Source of the DNA: Metallyticus violacea
Taxonomy: Eukaryota; Arthropoda; Insecta; Mantodea; Metallyticidae
Direction: 5' to 3'
Assembly: GCA_030762175.1 (NCBI GenBank)
Contig: CM060830.1
Location: 47,887,501-47,951,500, forward strand
Length of the DNA stretch: 64,000 nt
This document shows, one piece after another, positions 12,200-23,879 of the stretch (positions within the stretch are counted from its first letter, which is position 1; every line of letters starts with the position of its first letter). Made by a program: the position numbers and the translations under genes. The notes under the pieces are model-generated. The model had not been told where the DNA came from and did no database searches. It saw nothing but the letters and a program-made list of their open reading frames with translations.

Positions 12200-12732
12200 T
12201 GGAAGCACGTAAGTATAAGAAATTGTTTAATGTTATTTGAAAGAATGGATTAATCTAAATTTAGATTCCTTGTGTTACAATGCAGGTATTTATTTGTTTT
12301 ATCCTACATAACAATAATGGAATTATTCACTATATTATTGTTATTCTTACTGTCATAAATATTCCTATCTCATTCATAATGTTGTTAGTGTTTTTAGTTT
12401 TATGTTTTGCTCGTATATTTATTTCCACTTTCATGATTTACATAGGTTAATGTACTTATGAATTGTCATTGTTAGTGCTTGTTGTATCATTTTTTTTCTT
12501 CTTCTTAAGTTAATATTTTTCATTACTCATATTTATGTATTGGCATACATTTATTTATCTGCGTCATGTTTCACATTGGTTTGTATGTTTAGGATTATTG
12601 CCAATGTTACTGTCAATATTATGATGTAGTATTGTCGCTATAACTTAGGGTAATTAATATTAGATTGGTAGAGAGGAAGAGAAGACCTAGTGACTTTAGC
12701 TCTGCCAGAATAAATAAATAAATAAATAAGCT
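12200..12732 (+). mobile_element. Probable non-LTR retrotransposon 3' tail
   Basis: A non-coding A+T-rich stretch ends in agattggtagagaggaagag, then actttagctctgccag and an (AAAT)n run at 12709-12731. This is the layout of a 5'-truncated LINE 3' untranslated end with a short simple-repeat tail. No reverse transcriptase is attached. The left boundary is a guess. Confidence 0.5.
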
Positions 12733-13710
12733 AGTAGAATGAAAATGTGTACACATTTAGTTATATATCTTATTATAATTATTGCATTTTTGACCCAGAT
12801 GTTTTTAAAAATAGTTTTTAATTTTTACATTTTTCCAATCCGCTTCTATTTTTACATGTTTATAAAAGTTTACTGTTATTTTTTTTTCCTAACTGCTAAT
12901 AATAGAGGCTTGAAATGCAGTACTTCAATATTCGGTTATCATCAAAATAATCCTTGGATTTTCCATAATTCTGTCTTAAAAAGCAACATATTTAGAGGGC
13001 ACTTTATAGCAAAAAACTTTGCAAAATTAGAATATAATTGAAATTATTTTAAAACTATTAAAATCATACAAACATTTAAAAATATCTTGGTCAAAAATCC
13101 AGCCAATATAAATAATTAGAGTCAAACAGCAATCTCCAAACATATGTAGTAACAGTGACTGCTTGACTTCATCCTGTGGATTCCACACTTTAATCAAAGG
13201 GTCGTTGACAAGTTTGTTTCCATGAAAACACCTTTTATTTAATTAGATGCGTCACTTCTATATTTTAATAAGTTCTCTCTCTTTCTCTCTTTATGTGTCG
13301 TACGTGTTAGTGTTAACTCTTTAAGCTTACAGTCTATTTTCAGCGGTAGCAGTAGCAGTAGTAAAGTTGTGCACCACGAGCCGCCACTGCCATGTATTTT
13401 TGTCCCTCTCTTCTGAGGTCGGCCGAGAGATTTTTTTTTTTCCAGCTGTGGCATTTCAACACTACTTTCGGAAATCTTGCGTTGATCATTCTATCCTCAA
13501 CATTTGTCTAATTTGTTGGCCCTGCCAATTGCCACTCATTATAGATTCCAAGTTAATTGTCTTCATAACGTCTTCATTTAATTTGGTGTATCACACTGAC
13601 CTCATAAATTTCTTTTCATTTCATTTCTCAACCAATTTCAAAGTTTCGCTACCATTAGAGAGGAAAGATCTTTCAAGAATCTTTCAAAGACTAAGGGACT
13701 GTGTTTTTGA
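12733..13710. other. No supported gene
   Basis: Two frames of 100 and 123 codons (12739-13041 and 13367-13738, +) are A+T- or pyrimidine-rich and carry no motif. The second runs into the SINE that follows. Confidence 0.4.
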
Positions 13711-14034
13711 ACATAAGAGGGGCTTTTTTTTTGAATGATTTATTTATGGACGCTCTTTAACAGCTCAGGTCATCAGCGTCCCATTCAACTCAGGGCGTGA
13801 AACGGCCGACAAATTTTGCTCAGAGGCCTCTCTTTCAGGCTTGAGGTTCTTTTTCGTGCCGTAAATGTACGACACGGGACCCACGGCTTTACTTCCCTTC
13901 CGAAGGAAGCCATACTTATGATTTTTACGCACCGAAAAAATACATCGGTCCTGGCCGGGTTCGAACCCGCGATCTTGGCTGTATGAGGCAAGTATGGTAA
14001 CCACTACACCACCAGGACCGACATAAGAGGGGCT
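13711..14034 (-). mobile_element. SINE family A, copy 2, perfect 14-bp TSD
   Basis: Full-length minus-strand copy (13725-14020). Its head is CGGTCCTGGTGGTGTAGTGG, with a B box GGGTTCGAACCC at about 13956-13967. The seven bases GGTCCTG near the start can pair with CAGGACC just after the B box, so the tRNA acceptor stem of the ancestor is still visible. The tail is ATAAATAAATCATTC plus A. A perfect duplication acataagaggggct flanks it (13711-13724 and 14021-14034). Confidence 0.95.
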
Positions 14035-14659
14035 GAAGGTATTAACAATGCGAACTGTTTTCATTTATTATAAATTTACTGTGTTGTTAATTATAAAAGT
14101 TTAAAGAATAGAATGTTTTTGTTCCCTAGTAGAGATGTGAGTCGTTACTAATACACCACGGGCGCGAAAAGGAGTGAAAGAACACAACACACATCGATAA
14201 ACATGCTAATTGAGAGACTTCAGTGCATACTATGCTGCCGTTAGCATTTTTATGTAAAATTATGAACATTTATGGCTAATAGGCTTTACTGTGCTATTAA
14301 AATAATAATCTTATTGAACACTTTCTATTTTATAGAAGCGTTTCAACCTATGGCGCTATGGTGAATGTATGATTCTAGTAATATAATTATATTATTAAAA
14401 AGTTATACAAAACGTAATATATTTTTAAATTACCTTTTATCACTTTTCATTTCTTTGGCGTAACCTAGCAACAAGCCCAAAGATATAAGCTAATCTAATG
14501 TTAGGGAAATGCTTGAGAAGATTAGCTTATATCTAAAAGATAAAGTAAAGACAAAACAGTGTGTGAATTATACTGTAGATGTAACTGAAATAAACAGAAA
14601 GATTGTGAATAAACATAAAACTATCACAGAACATGTCAGAAATATGAAACGAGAAAGTG
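14035..14659. other. A+T-rich DNA, nothing recognised
   Basis: No feature is supported. A 91-codon frame starting at 14509 runs into repeat G and has no domain motif. Confidence 0.4.
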
Positions 14660-14763
14660 AAAACGAGCGATTTTCTCACAGGTCTATTCGGAACTTTGCT
14701 ATTTTTTCCCACTCTTTCGCTACTGGACGCATTTATCTCGGCGATTTTTTACCAAGTCGCAGT
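14660..14763 (+). repeat. Dispersed repeat G, copy 2
   Basis: Matches 2531-2624 in opposite orientation (ttttctcacaggtctattcg, then ggacgcatttatctcgg). Unknown family; see copy 1. Confidence 0.5.
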
Positions 14764-15072
14764 TTGCTGTTTGTGTTGTTATAAACCAAAAATCAAGTGT
14801 TTGTGTTATTATTAACTATTTCCCCAGTATTATAATTATGTATGTATAATGTATTAGTGAAGTAAATTTTACTCTAGTACATTGTATTAAATATAATACA
14901 ATATAAAACTCCGCAAAAATGCCCCCATATTTTAGAGGAACTTACAAAAAACACCAGGGCACGCAGTAGAAGAATTGCAGCAGGAGAGTTGATTGGAGTA
15001 TCCAAATTTAACTAAATAAAGTCATAAATGTGTGTCTGCAGAATAAAATTTCCTACAACTGCTATAACAACC
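14764..15072. other. A+T-rich DNA, nothing recognised
   Basis: No feature is supported in this stretch. Confidence 0.4.
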
Positions 15073-15124
<52 letters not shown>

Positions 15125-15151
15125 GAAGAAGAAGAAGAAGAAGAAGAAGAA
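15073..15151 (+). repeat. Compound (TAA)n-(GAA)n microsatellite
   Basis: About 17 TAA units run straight into about nine GAA units. It follows A+T-rich sequence without a clear repeat body. Confidence 0.95.
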
Positions 15152-16464
15152 ATAGAATTAACTTCAATTATTTATGAAACATATACATATAATAATTTTA
15201 AAATCTTGTAACAACCTGCCCGTTCCAATTTGCCATTGTCTTATCTTTCAATTGACTTTCCTTAAACTTGTGGTTTACTCAGAGACTATTTTTGAAAATT
15301 GACATTTTTGTACATTGAGCAACTTTTGCTACTAATTATTTTATTTTCAACCAGTTTTCTCATTCAAACAGTACTATCACATTGATCTAGGTCGCTCTCA
15401 GGGCAAATGACTGTAAGCGCACGCGCATTTAGACTTAATTATCGTCATTTTTCATTCGTTCCCTGGTGAGTCCTGATTGCCTTCTGCCTGTCATGCTATC
15501 CTTCTTTTGGCTTGAGAGCCTCTCTCGATTGAAAATTAATCTGACGTGACCCATCTCTGTCGAAAGAAAAAAAAAAGGGCTCAAAACGTATTTTCATGTT
15601 CTTTGACATATGAGAAGCGACGTGGTCTAATGACCTCAACTTGCCAAGTCCGTAAAATTCACAGTAGAAAATATACTAACAAAATTCAAGAGTGTTTGCC
15701 TAAGCTTCAGCATAATAATTCCAAAATTACTTCGGGAAAAAATTCTAAGTCGCCTGATTTATATTGAAAACCTAATCTTTGACGACGGTTTGTCCCAATT
15801 ATTAGTTTAATTAATCCTTGTGTTATGAAGATTGTTTTACAGCGTAAAATATTCGAATTTGATGAAGATAGGGTACGTTAAAAAGATATGTGGAGACAAA
15901 TACTCCCAACATGCATAGTATGGCTTTAAATGCCGAAAATCTAAGTCAAATAGATTGTAAATGTACTCTAACATGCCTTTAAAAACTGAGTTTACTTTAA
16001 TTTTCTTCCCGTTGTATCTCTAAATACATCAGTAGGGAACTCAGGGCAGCAAGGAGGAACATCTATACTTCATTACGCACCCTGAACTATCTCAAGCAAT
16101 GCTATGCAGGAAGTCCTTCACGCTAGCGAAAGGGCGCCACTTTGCACGGAAAGCGACTTGTCCCCACCCATACTGTTGCGTGCATACGGATAATTATTAG
16201 CGAACCAATGGATGCGACAAAATGAGATTACATTCTCACGTTTCCTGCACATCACTTCACCCCAGCGTGCTGCAATCAACAGTGTGATTACAAAGCATGT
16301 TTATAACCTGATCATAAAACCCAAAACACGTTGAGAGCTCCGGGGTAATATTACATGCCCTGCCTGGACAGTTCTGCTATTGAAATGACCTTCTGCATTG
16401 CTGTGATGTTAGTGTCAAGCCGGACTTTGCCTTAAATCTTGTTTAATTTTTAACGTCAGTACCA
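15152..16464. other. Unassigned stretch, locally less A+T-rich at 16030-16450
   Basis: The part from about 16030 has more G+C than its surroundings and no long open frame. I do not recognise a family. It may be a degraded repeat. Confidence 0.4.
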
Positions 16465-16535
16465 GGAATGGCACGGTCGATAACTAACGGACTGCGGACC
16501 GGCTAGCAGTGGTTCGAACCCGGCAGCTATCACGA
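16465..16535 (+). repeat. tRNA-like fragment
   Basis: tggcacggtcgataac resembles an A box, and 45 bases on comes a B box ggttcgaaccc (16512-16522). There is no acceptor-stem pairing, so it is a SINE head or tRNA pseudogene rather than a gene. Confidence 0.5.
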
Positions 16536-17472
16536 TTGATGTTAAAAGTTTACCCAACACTGTTTTTTTCTATAGATGTACAATAACTTCAAAAACGGAA
16601 CAGTGAACGTGCGTTAACGTATGTGCTTCACTGATAGATAATGCGTTATTTCATATGTTCTATAAATAAATAAATAAAATATATTATTGAAATTAATGTG
16701 CCGCTAAAAGAATTATGTTTTAAAATTTACAGTACTTATCCATTTAAATCATACATTTTTACAAGTGGGTTCTCCAGAAAAAAATAGAACAAAACGCTAA
16801 TATACAAATAGCGCAAAACGTTTTCATTTTTTAAATTTCACGAATATAATATCATATTTTTGGGAAAATAGGAAAGTCAGGAGTAGCATATATACACCTA
16901 ATGCTAATTTTACTATAGTAAGCCTTTACGAATATTAATTATTATATCTACTGTATGCTTATGAAGTTATGGGAATATTGGGAGTGAAGGCCTATAAATG
17001 CGTTTAAATAAAATATTATTTTATGCTTTAGTATAAATAATAAATAAAAATACTAATTTTAATGTGCACAATTCTATCCCTTTTTCCTGTTTTGACGGTT
17101 ACATTTTCCCAAAATAGTCATACTCAGGCCTTCCGTAGCTCGTTTAGTCCCACAATGAATGTATTTATTAATGCGGTACCAATATAATACAACTTGTAAA
17201 GGCGCAAGGCGTAGTTTGCTTTTTAATGCACCATTCTGAATGATTTAGTACCTGATATTACATTAGATATTTACAATAAAATATAAACTATATATTTAAT
17301 AACAAAGAAAAATTAAAGAAAAAGAAAAATATAAGGACATTAATTTTAAAAACATTAAAAATTCATATAAAATAGGAATAAATCCTATAATAAATGACAC
17401 ACTGCTGGTTTCAATAAATTTGTTTACCTCCAACCCCCTCCCCGGTTATCGGCGTTTTCATACGTCACTGTC
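16536..17472. other. A+T-rich DNA, nothing recognised
   Basis: Includes short (AAAT)n runs near 16664, otherwise no feature. Confidence 0.45.
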
Positions 17473-17757
17473 TCAATTTCTCAGAAATTTACCTAATCTC
17501 CCCTTTCCTACCTTGCCTGGCAGCAAAGCCCAGCATGACCATCTCCCCCTGATCCATCCATAAAGAGTGTAGTAGATACTTTTCCCTTCATTCTTCCGTA
17601 CCTTTACATTCAACCAGAATATGTGTCCATGATTTCCCCCAATGGGGCATATTCTCCGCTCATATTCGCCAATAATCTCACAAAAGAAACAGCTGTCTAC
17701 GCCTATGCGGTACACCAGCCGCCTTAAGCAGTTATTGGGCAAATTGCATAGCATCAA
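17473..17757 (-). pseudogene. LINE ORF C-terminal relic (zinc-knuckle region)
   Basis: On the minus strand a 94-codon frame begins LPNNCLRRLVYRIGVDSCFF with C-x2-C spacing (CFFC). A neighbouring frame continues THILVECKGTEE. Together these follow the C-x2-C ... H-x4-C pattern found at the C-terminus of many non-LTR retrotransposon polyproteins (THILxEC). The shift between the two frames shows a frameshift. It would follow the reverse transcriptase domain, which is not present nearby. The family cannot be set. Confidence 0.55.
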
Positions 17758-17779
17758 GGGGTGCTCATTGTGAAACCTG

Positions 17780-17875
17780 AGAAGCCGAAAATTAAATCCA
17801 ACAGTTCCATGGATTAAACCCGCGACCTTTGGATTACGAAGAAAGTATGGCTACCACTAGAACACCAGGACCGAC
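17780..17875 (-). mobile_element. SINE family A head fragment (copy 7)
   Basis: Only the tRNA-like head is left. Read on the minus strand: GGTCCTGGTGTTCTAGTGG, a decayed anticodon region, and GGGTTTAATCC at the B-box position. The SINE body is missing, so this is a 3'-deleted fragment. Confidence 0.75.
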
Positions 17876-18283
17876 TCAATAAATAATGCGAGTGTGTCAT
17901 TTCTACATATAATATTCTTATAAAAGACAGCCCTTTTACTCTACCTTTACTGCTCACTGCTGTTATTCTGTATCGAAAATTGAGCACGTAAATGGAACAA
18001 TACTTCATCAGTAAGAATATTAACCGTGTATCAATCACCATTGGTTTTAAACTTTCCCTCAATATGTAAATTTATATGTTTTAATCAATCTATTTTAAAC
18101 AGATTGATAAGTTTTGAATTGAATGCCCTGTATTAGTTACTTAGATTGATGCATTCTGTGTAATATTGTGCTGAAACATTGTAAAGTATGCCAGCCAAAA
18201 GTATTAAGATACGAGCCGAAGTGAACGTGTAAATTTTCTATACCGTCACCGTTGGGAATCGAAGACGTGACATCGTAGGACAT
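17876..18283. other. A+T-rich DNA, nothing recognised
   Basis: Contains a short inverted repeat near 18085-18112 (aatcaatct / agattgat). No gene is supported. Confidence 0.4.
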
Positions 18284-18691
18284 TCATCTGCCGCAGTGAA
18301 TGTGAAAACGCTGCAGGATAACAATCGGCTGCGGCCCAGTGCTGCCAACACAGCCTCCTTGACGTGGCTTTCTACCGATAACAAGCTTGTATTCTTCACA
18401 CCTCATTGCCCAGATATGGCGACGGAAAAGACGCCGTTCCACGACATAACCTTGAGTCAAACATATTTTATGTCTTCTCCCCCCCGCTTCTACCAACTTA
18501 ATTCTCTTCCCTTCCTCCTCCTTCACGACTTTTTCCTTCCCTGTTTTGGCGGAATGCCACGTCATCGCCATTATCGCCAGGGTTCTCCGTTTGCCTCCAT
18601 CACTCCCACATTTCGTCCAGGGACTAGAAAACTCCTTCCCTCTACTTGTACAATAAGGGGTTCGATTCCCTTTGAATGGGGCAATACTTAA
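18284..18691. other. Unassigned patch with long open frames on both strands
   Basis: A 131-codon frame on the + strand (18296-18691) overlaps a 95-codon frame on the - strand (18571-18284). The patch is clearly less A+T-rich than its surroundings, which by itself lengthens open frames. The + product is rich in Ser, Pro and Phe; the - product has a basic stretch (KEKVVKEEEGKRIKLVEAGG). No domain is recognised. A B-box-like string ggttcgattccc sits at the right end (18659-18670), so a degraded SINE or other repeat is as likely as an exon. Confidence 0.35.
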
Positions 18692-19849
18692 AAAATTATA
18701 TAGCGAACTAAAATATTTGAAGAAAATGTATAAATTACAATTTCTGTACTCTTTTACTGGTTACTACTGGTAATTGAATTCATTATTTGTCCTACAGGAA
18801 CAACGTCCACATAAAAGTGCAAATGAAATATAGGTTTTCGACCAAACTCGGATAAGATAAAAAAAAAACCTTGTAAAATAAATCACTAATGGGATAATGC
18901 ACTTTTGGTACTTAAAATGTGCGATATATATGTATTTCACATTTTATAAGAATTATAAAAATGAAAAAGTCTGTGGTAAATATTTAAAGTCTACTGTTTA
19001 ATATAAAATAAAAAATATTCATTATGTTCAGAAATGTTAGAGTTATTATCTAAATACCTACGGTTAGATTTGCATTAAAAGCATTTACAAAGCTTCTTGA
19101 ACAACTTCTTCTTTACTTAGGTAAAATCTAAAACTGCAAACTGAAGCTCAATAGTCGAACATTATACAATATAGGCAAACTTTTTCTGATATTTCAATAT
19201 TAAACACTTTTTTCTCGATAAAAATAATTTTGTAACACTTTCTATACCATACAAGATACTGAATGTTTCAGATTTTTGCTTAATTAAAAAGAATGTGCAT
19301 GCAATTATGTTGAATATTTGTGAGTGAGCAAGTTCTTATGCCGGCCAGGCATTGTAGTTTCGCATACATGCAGCAGAAAGAAGTATCGTGTTCCATTTGT
19401 AACGTACACATCGAGAATCGGTGGAATGCATTACGCTGAATGATGAAAGTGAAGATGGGTAGTAGGTGATGATGGAGCAACGCGGAATGCGTGGCAGGGG
19501 AAGCAGAAGTACGCGGCCCACGCGCCGATTCGTTCGCCACAAATACCACTTATGGTCATTGGATAAAACAAGGGCCGCTTTTGTGGGGGGTCTAACCACT
19601 CCACCATGTTGATGCCTTCTTGCAGGCTATAGAAGTGACATTTAAACCATTTTGTTAAACAGAAGTAAATTAAAATAATATATTGAGAGACATAGCAAAG
19701 AACAACGTCTATTTATTGCAACGTGGCTCTAATTGTTAAAACATTAAATATCTCACGAAAGATTGTCTCAAATGCCAGAACTAAATTCTGCAAGGCAAGG
19801 TTTCCTGTGAAGTAACAAGAACACTTGGGGAATGAATTCAATCATAAAA
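18692..19849. other. No supported gene
   Basis: A+T-rich DNA. Overlapping minus-strand frames at 19280-19599 (89 and 87 codons) have no recognised domain. Near 19595-19612 the minus strand has tggtggagtggttaga, A-box-like without a B box. Confidence 0.4.
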
Positions 19850-20660
19850 GCGTGTACTGGAACAATTGAATCGATCCTGTGGTGGTATGGAAATACCAGT
19901 AGGAGGAGAAATACATTTTTTGTTTTTGCAGATGATCAGGTCGTGACAACCCAAAGCTGAGAGGATGTAAAATTTACAATAATAAAACTATTGGAAGCCA
20001 CTGGAGTTCGAACTCTCCGGGTGAATATGAACAAAATAGTATATCTGTTGTTAGAGGAGGGGGGAAAAGACATTAAATACCTCAAGGGATCAACAAATTA
20101 GTAATGCAGTTTAAACATTTGGGATCAATAATTCATGAATCTGGAAGCTGCGCTACAGATGTAGATCAGAGAATACTTCAGGCAAGAGGCTCAATAAAAT
20201 TGCTGAATGGGACTTTATTGGCAGAAATATTAATAAACAAACAAAGAAGAGAATTCTACAAACAGTCATAGAGAGTATATTAACTTATGGCGCTGAAGGG
20301 TGGACGACAGTAGAAAGACAGAAAAGTAAATTACAGGCAATGGAGATGGATGGAATTCGATGGATTTCTGCATATGAAGAGAGGAGAAATGATGAGGTGA
20401 GACAGTTGTTGGAAATGGAAGAACCAGTTACAGCGAGGAATGAAAGACAAGCTCTCTAGTGGTACAGGCACATCAATAGAATGACTGGGGAGAGATGGTG
20501 TATGGTTTTTCTTGAATGGTCGCCTTCTGAAAGTAGGAAGGGTGTACGGCCGAGAGCATCACGAAAATATCGTGCAGTCCAAATGATGAAAAGACAAATT
20601 TGCAGGAAAAAGACTGGCAAAATCGTTAAGGATGGACGCTGAAAATACAGAATAATTGTT
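19850..20660 (+). pseudogene. Non-LTR retrotransposon reverse transcriptase relic
   Basis: Degenerate 3' half of a LINE-type reverse transcriptase. FADDQVV (about 19924-19944) is the catalytic palm box. It is followed after a stop by a region ending VRTLRVNMNK, then FKHLGSIIHESGSCATDVDQ (about 20117-20176), the family's FKYLG block. The thumb region follows: LTYGAEGWTTVERQKSKLQA, then ISAYEERRNDEVRQL and WYRHINRMTGERW (about 20459-20497). Several frame changes and at least two stops are present. The 5' half is missing, as expected for 5'-truncated insertion. It is not functional. Confidence 0.85.
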
Positions 20661-22099
20661 GACAAGGAAAAATCTCAAAATTAGGTAAAAAGACACTAAA
20701 TGAATCCTTGATACTTGATGCTTGAAAAAAACCTTGGAAAAATACAGTTTTACCTTTTTCTTGAAAAAATCATATATATACATTGCGAGTCTGGAATTCT
20801 GGGAAAATTCGAAGGAGAAATAATTTCCAATGAGAAATTGTATTTTTGTTGAAAAACCTACTTTTTCTGACTGGTGTTTAGAAATTGTGCATCGCTGCTT
20901 GTTTATGTTTAATGATTTCAATGATAAATCAAGCGAAACATTATCGTCCTCGCCGTGTATTTCTGTATGTAGTCGATAAGTGTGAAGTTGAATGTAAGCA
21001 GCCATTCAGTGTGTTCCCCGAAATGACCGAACGCTCCCTAGATTGCTACACAGATTTGAAATAATGCTTATCATTGTCCTATAGGCACTGCTACGACGAT
21101 ATAATGGATATAATCATGTTCACGGTGACACTTTGAACATCTTATGTGAACAGTACCAAGTGTATTTGCAGAATAAATTAATAATATCATAATTGTTAAA
21201 CTTTCCTCACATCTGTGTTTCCTTCAGCAATGTATAACTTCTAATGCACGTATTAGAGAACATGGACGATTTAACAAAAACATTCTTCATTATGAGATAT
21301 AGCTATCTCTCATCCGGATTAGTAGCAGAGATTTTGACCCACCTATATGTCGTCTTTTGACACTAAAAGATTTCAAGGGGACCACTTGAAAAAAACAAAA
21401 TTTCTGCACTTCTTTACAATATAGCCTCATTTTCTAACCATATATTAATGACATGCATTAAATATAAGAGAAGCAATTTCAGACAAATCCATCAAATATT
21501 TCCAGAGGAAAAATTACTTTGTGATTTATATGCACCCTCTAATTGTAGTAAATACCTCACACTTTCGGAAAAAAATATTCCTGATGTGTGTTCCTACACA
21601 CAGTAGAGACAAAATATTTGATAATTTTTATTTCAATAACATATTATTTTATAAAAACTGTATTTTGTTTTGTAATTATGAACATAAATGCAATATACAC
21701 AAGCAAACATATTTGTTCTGTATCTATTTAAAGCTTATTGTGCTTACTTTTATTATCTCTGTCTTTAGAGCCTCTGTTGAAAATTTCAAGTTCATTGCCC
21801 AAATGTAGCACAGCAAGGAGATCAATTTGAATGTTCCATATGTGAAAGAAAAAATTAAAACACTTGAAAGAGAAAGGACTTTATATACTCTTTAGCCATG
21901 TGCGGCTAATCGACACGAATTTAAAAGAACTTTACTTAATTCATCTGCAAAATATATATGTATTTGGATATTTTTCACAGGTCAGTTATCTGAAACACAA
22001 GTTTGAAGTACATGTGTTGTAAAAATGTCTAATTACATTTTAAAAAAAGGTTAGATGTTTTTTATGATAGCACTCAAAATGCCTCACAATATGTAGTTT
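20661..22099. other. A+T-rich DNA, no supported gene
   Basis: The longest open frame of the window (148 codons, 21005-20559, minus) starts here and runs into the antisense of the RT relic. It has no domain motif and is judged fortuitous. Confidence 0.45.
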
Positions 22100-22345
22100 T
22101 TAAGCCGGTCAATGGGGTCTATCAATCCGGGCGAGGGTCGATGGATTATTTCAGGTATAAAAATCTTTAGTGTGACTTCCTTCGGGAGGGAAATAAAGTT
22201 GGGGGTTTCATGTCGGCACTTAAAAAAAACTTAGGCCTAAAAGAAGAAGTATTTCAGCAAAATTTATCGGCCATTTCACGCCCTGAATTCAATGGGACGC
22301 TGATGATCAGAGAGGTTAAGGAGCGCCCATAAATAAACCAAATAA
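22100..22345 (+). mobile_element. SINE family A, copy 3 (old, head lost)
   Basis: The body is recognisable but diverged: ggcgagggtcgatgg, then acttccttcgggagggaaat, cggccatttcacgccctgaa and taaggagcgcccataaataa. The tRNA head before the B box is not recognisable. It is the most diverged of the A copies and probably the oldest. Confidence 0.8.
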
Positions 22346-22883
22346 ATAAAAAATATCAACAGGAATCAGAAAAGATTTTAAAATAAAATCGTTTAATTGT
22401 GTTCAGAATTGTTTTATTTTTCATTATATAAGATAATTAACTTGAAAATTTATGAAAAATGTTAAATTGTGTATGAAAGATTTAAAACATTTTTCTTTAA
22501 AGAACCGGGACATTACAAATAAACTATTATTGCAGTTCATTTGTTAACATCAAAGTAATATGCACGTGTATTACATGTACCTACTAATAACAAAACTTTT
22601 GATAATTTTTTATGTTATTTGCTTGAAAATTGTAAGTTTTAGAAATTTCACTTGTGGGAATCATTAAATGTCACCTAACCTACCCACAGATTCATTAAAA
22701 ACTATTCTTCTAATTTGACCTAACTCAGGGTTCAAGTTCAGATTTTGGAAGAGCACACACGTCCATAAATTAGCGAACATAATTGCACCATCTGGTGGCA
22801 GAAACGTGTAAGCATTTCCGTATATTAGATTAATTTAGATTATGTTGCCAATAAACTTTCTAGTTTACATGCAAAATGTTGAC
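22346..22883. other. A+T-rich DNA, nothing recognised
   Basis: No coding or repeat signature was seen. Confidence 0.45.
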
Positions 22884-23177
22884 AAGTTTCTACGGCTTGT
22901 CTTCTAAATCCAAGATCACGGGTTCAAACCCGGCCAGGATCGATGAATTTTTTCGGGCGTAAAAATCCTAAGTATGACTACCTTCGGAAGGGAAGTAAAG
23001 CCGTGGGTCCCGTGTCGTACATTTACAGCACAATAAAGAACCTCAAGCCTGAAAGAGGAGGCCTCTGAACAAAATTTGTCGGCCGTTTCACGACTTGATT
23101 TGAATGGGATGCTGAAGATCCGAGATGTTAAAGAGCGTCCGTAAATAAATAAAAAGAAAATAAAAAAGTTCCTACGG
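22884..23177 (+). mobile_element. SINE family A, copy 4, 5'-truncated with TSD
   Basis: The SINE (22896-23165) begins inside the anticodon region of the tRNA-like head (cttgtcttctaaatccaaga) and keeps the B box gggttcaaaccc, the whole body and the ATAAATAAA tail. Near-perfect duplications flank the truncated copy: aagtttctacgg (22884-22895) and aagttcctacgg (23166-23177). So the truncation happened at insertion, not later, as in target-primed reverse transcription. Confidence 0.92.
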
Positions 23178-23619
23178 TCACACACAGGGATCTTGTTTTA
23201 GACACCCACTTATCGATTTCCAAGTGTGGAATTTATCAATATTCAAAGTAAGGTTTCATGGAGACAAAATATAGTTATATGAAGAGGACTAAGATCTTAG
23301 GAACGCCCACAGATGCTACTGCTATTGTTTTGTATTCGCCAGTAGTTAGATGGGTGACTAGTTATCCTTTATTCACTCCAATTTTCTTTTTTGTTTCTTT
23401 CTTCCTATTAAATTTAATATTGCAAAACCTTATTACACATATCACAACAATATATTATTATTTATACTACCACAAAATTGTCAACACTATCTACTTTAAT
23501 TTATCCTTACACGGAGAAGGGATGGCAAGCTTCAGTGCCGAACGATGGCGAAGACTGCCGACTGGTTACGATTTTAGTGGTAGCTAATATTTTTACACTA
23601 ATAAGTTCCACTCTAAGTA
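23178..23619. other. No supported gene
   Basis: A 109-codon frame at 23258-23587 (+) is hydrophobic in its middle but has no recognised domain or supporting signals. Confidence 0.35.
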
Positions 23620-23700
23620 TGAAGCCCTGTTAGCTCAGTAAGCTAAAGTGTCGAGTTAATGATGTGAATGTGGCGGATTCGATTGCCTGTGGATAAGTAT
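23620..23700 (+). repeat. tRNA-like fragment
   Basis: ttagctcagtaagctaaag (23632-23650) is an A-box match, and ggattcgattgcc about 35 bases on is B-box-like. The acceptor stem does not pair, so it is probably a SINE head or tRNA pseudogene. Confidence 0.5.
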
Positions 23701-23879
23701 TTCTTTCTTCTCACTTGTAATCCAATAAATGCTACTTTTTCATACGTTAGGTTAGTTTAACATAAAATAATAGAACATGAAAACAATATTGCTCCTTATT
23801 AACCCTTTATTCCTTATTCAAATCGTCGTGAACAACAGTATGAAGGGTTTTTTGGGGTGAAGCTGGTGAGTGGTTATGT

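Noticed and set aside
13956..14020. tRNA gene candidates in the SINE heads
   Set aside because: The acceptor stem pairs, but the anticodon arm does not form a proper 5-bp stem with 7-base loop and the unit is always joined to the SINE body.
13765..14064. 60-100 codon frames repeated at 1.7, 13.8, 22.9, 54.0 and 59.0 kb (e.g. with GSNPARTD and SSLKE strings)
   Set aside because: These are translations of SINE family A copies; Pol III repeats, not proteins, despite apparent conservation between copies.
20559..21005. 148-codon minus-strand open frame, longest in the window
   Set aside because: No domain, runs antisense through the RT relic, A+T-rich and Phe/Leu/Ser-rich composition; expected by chance in 64 kb of low-stop antisense sequence.
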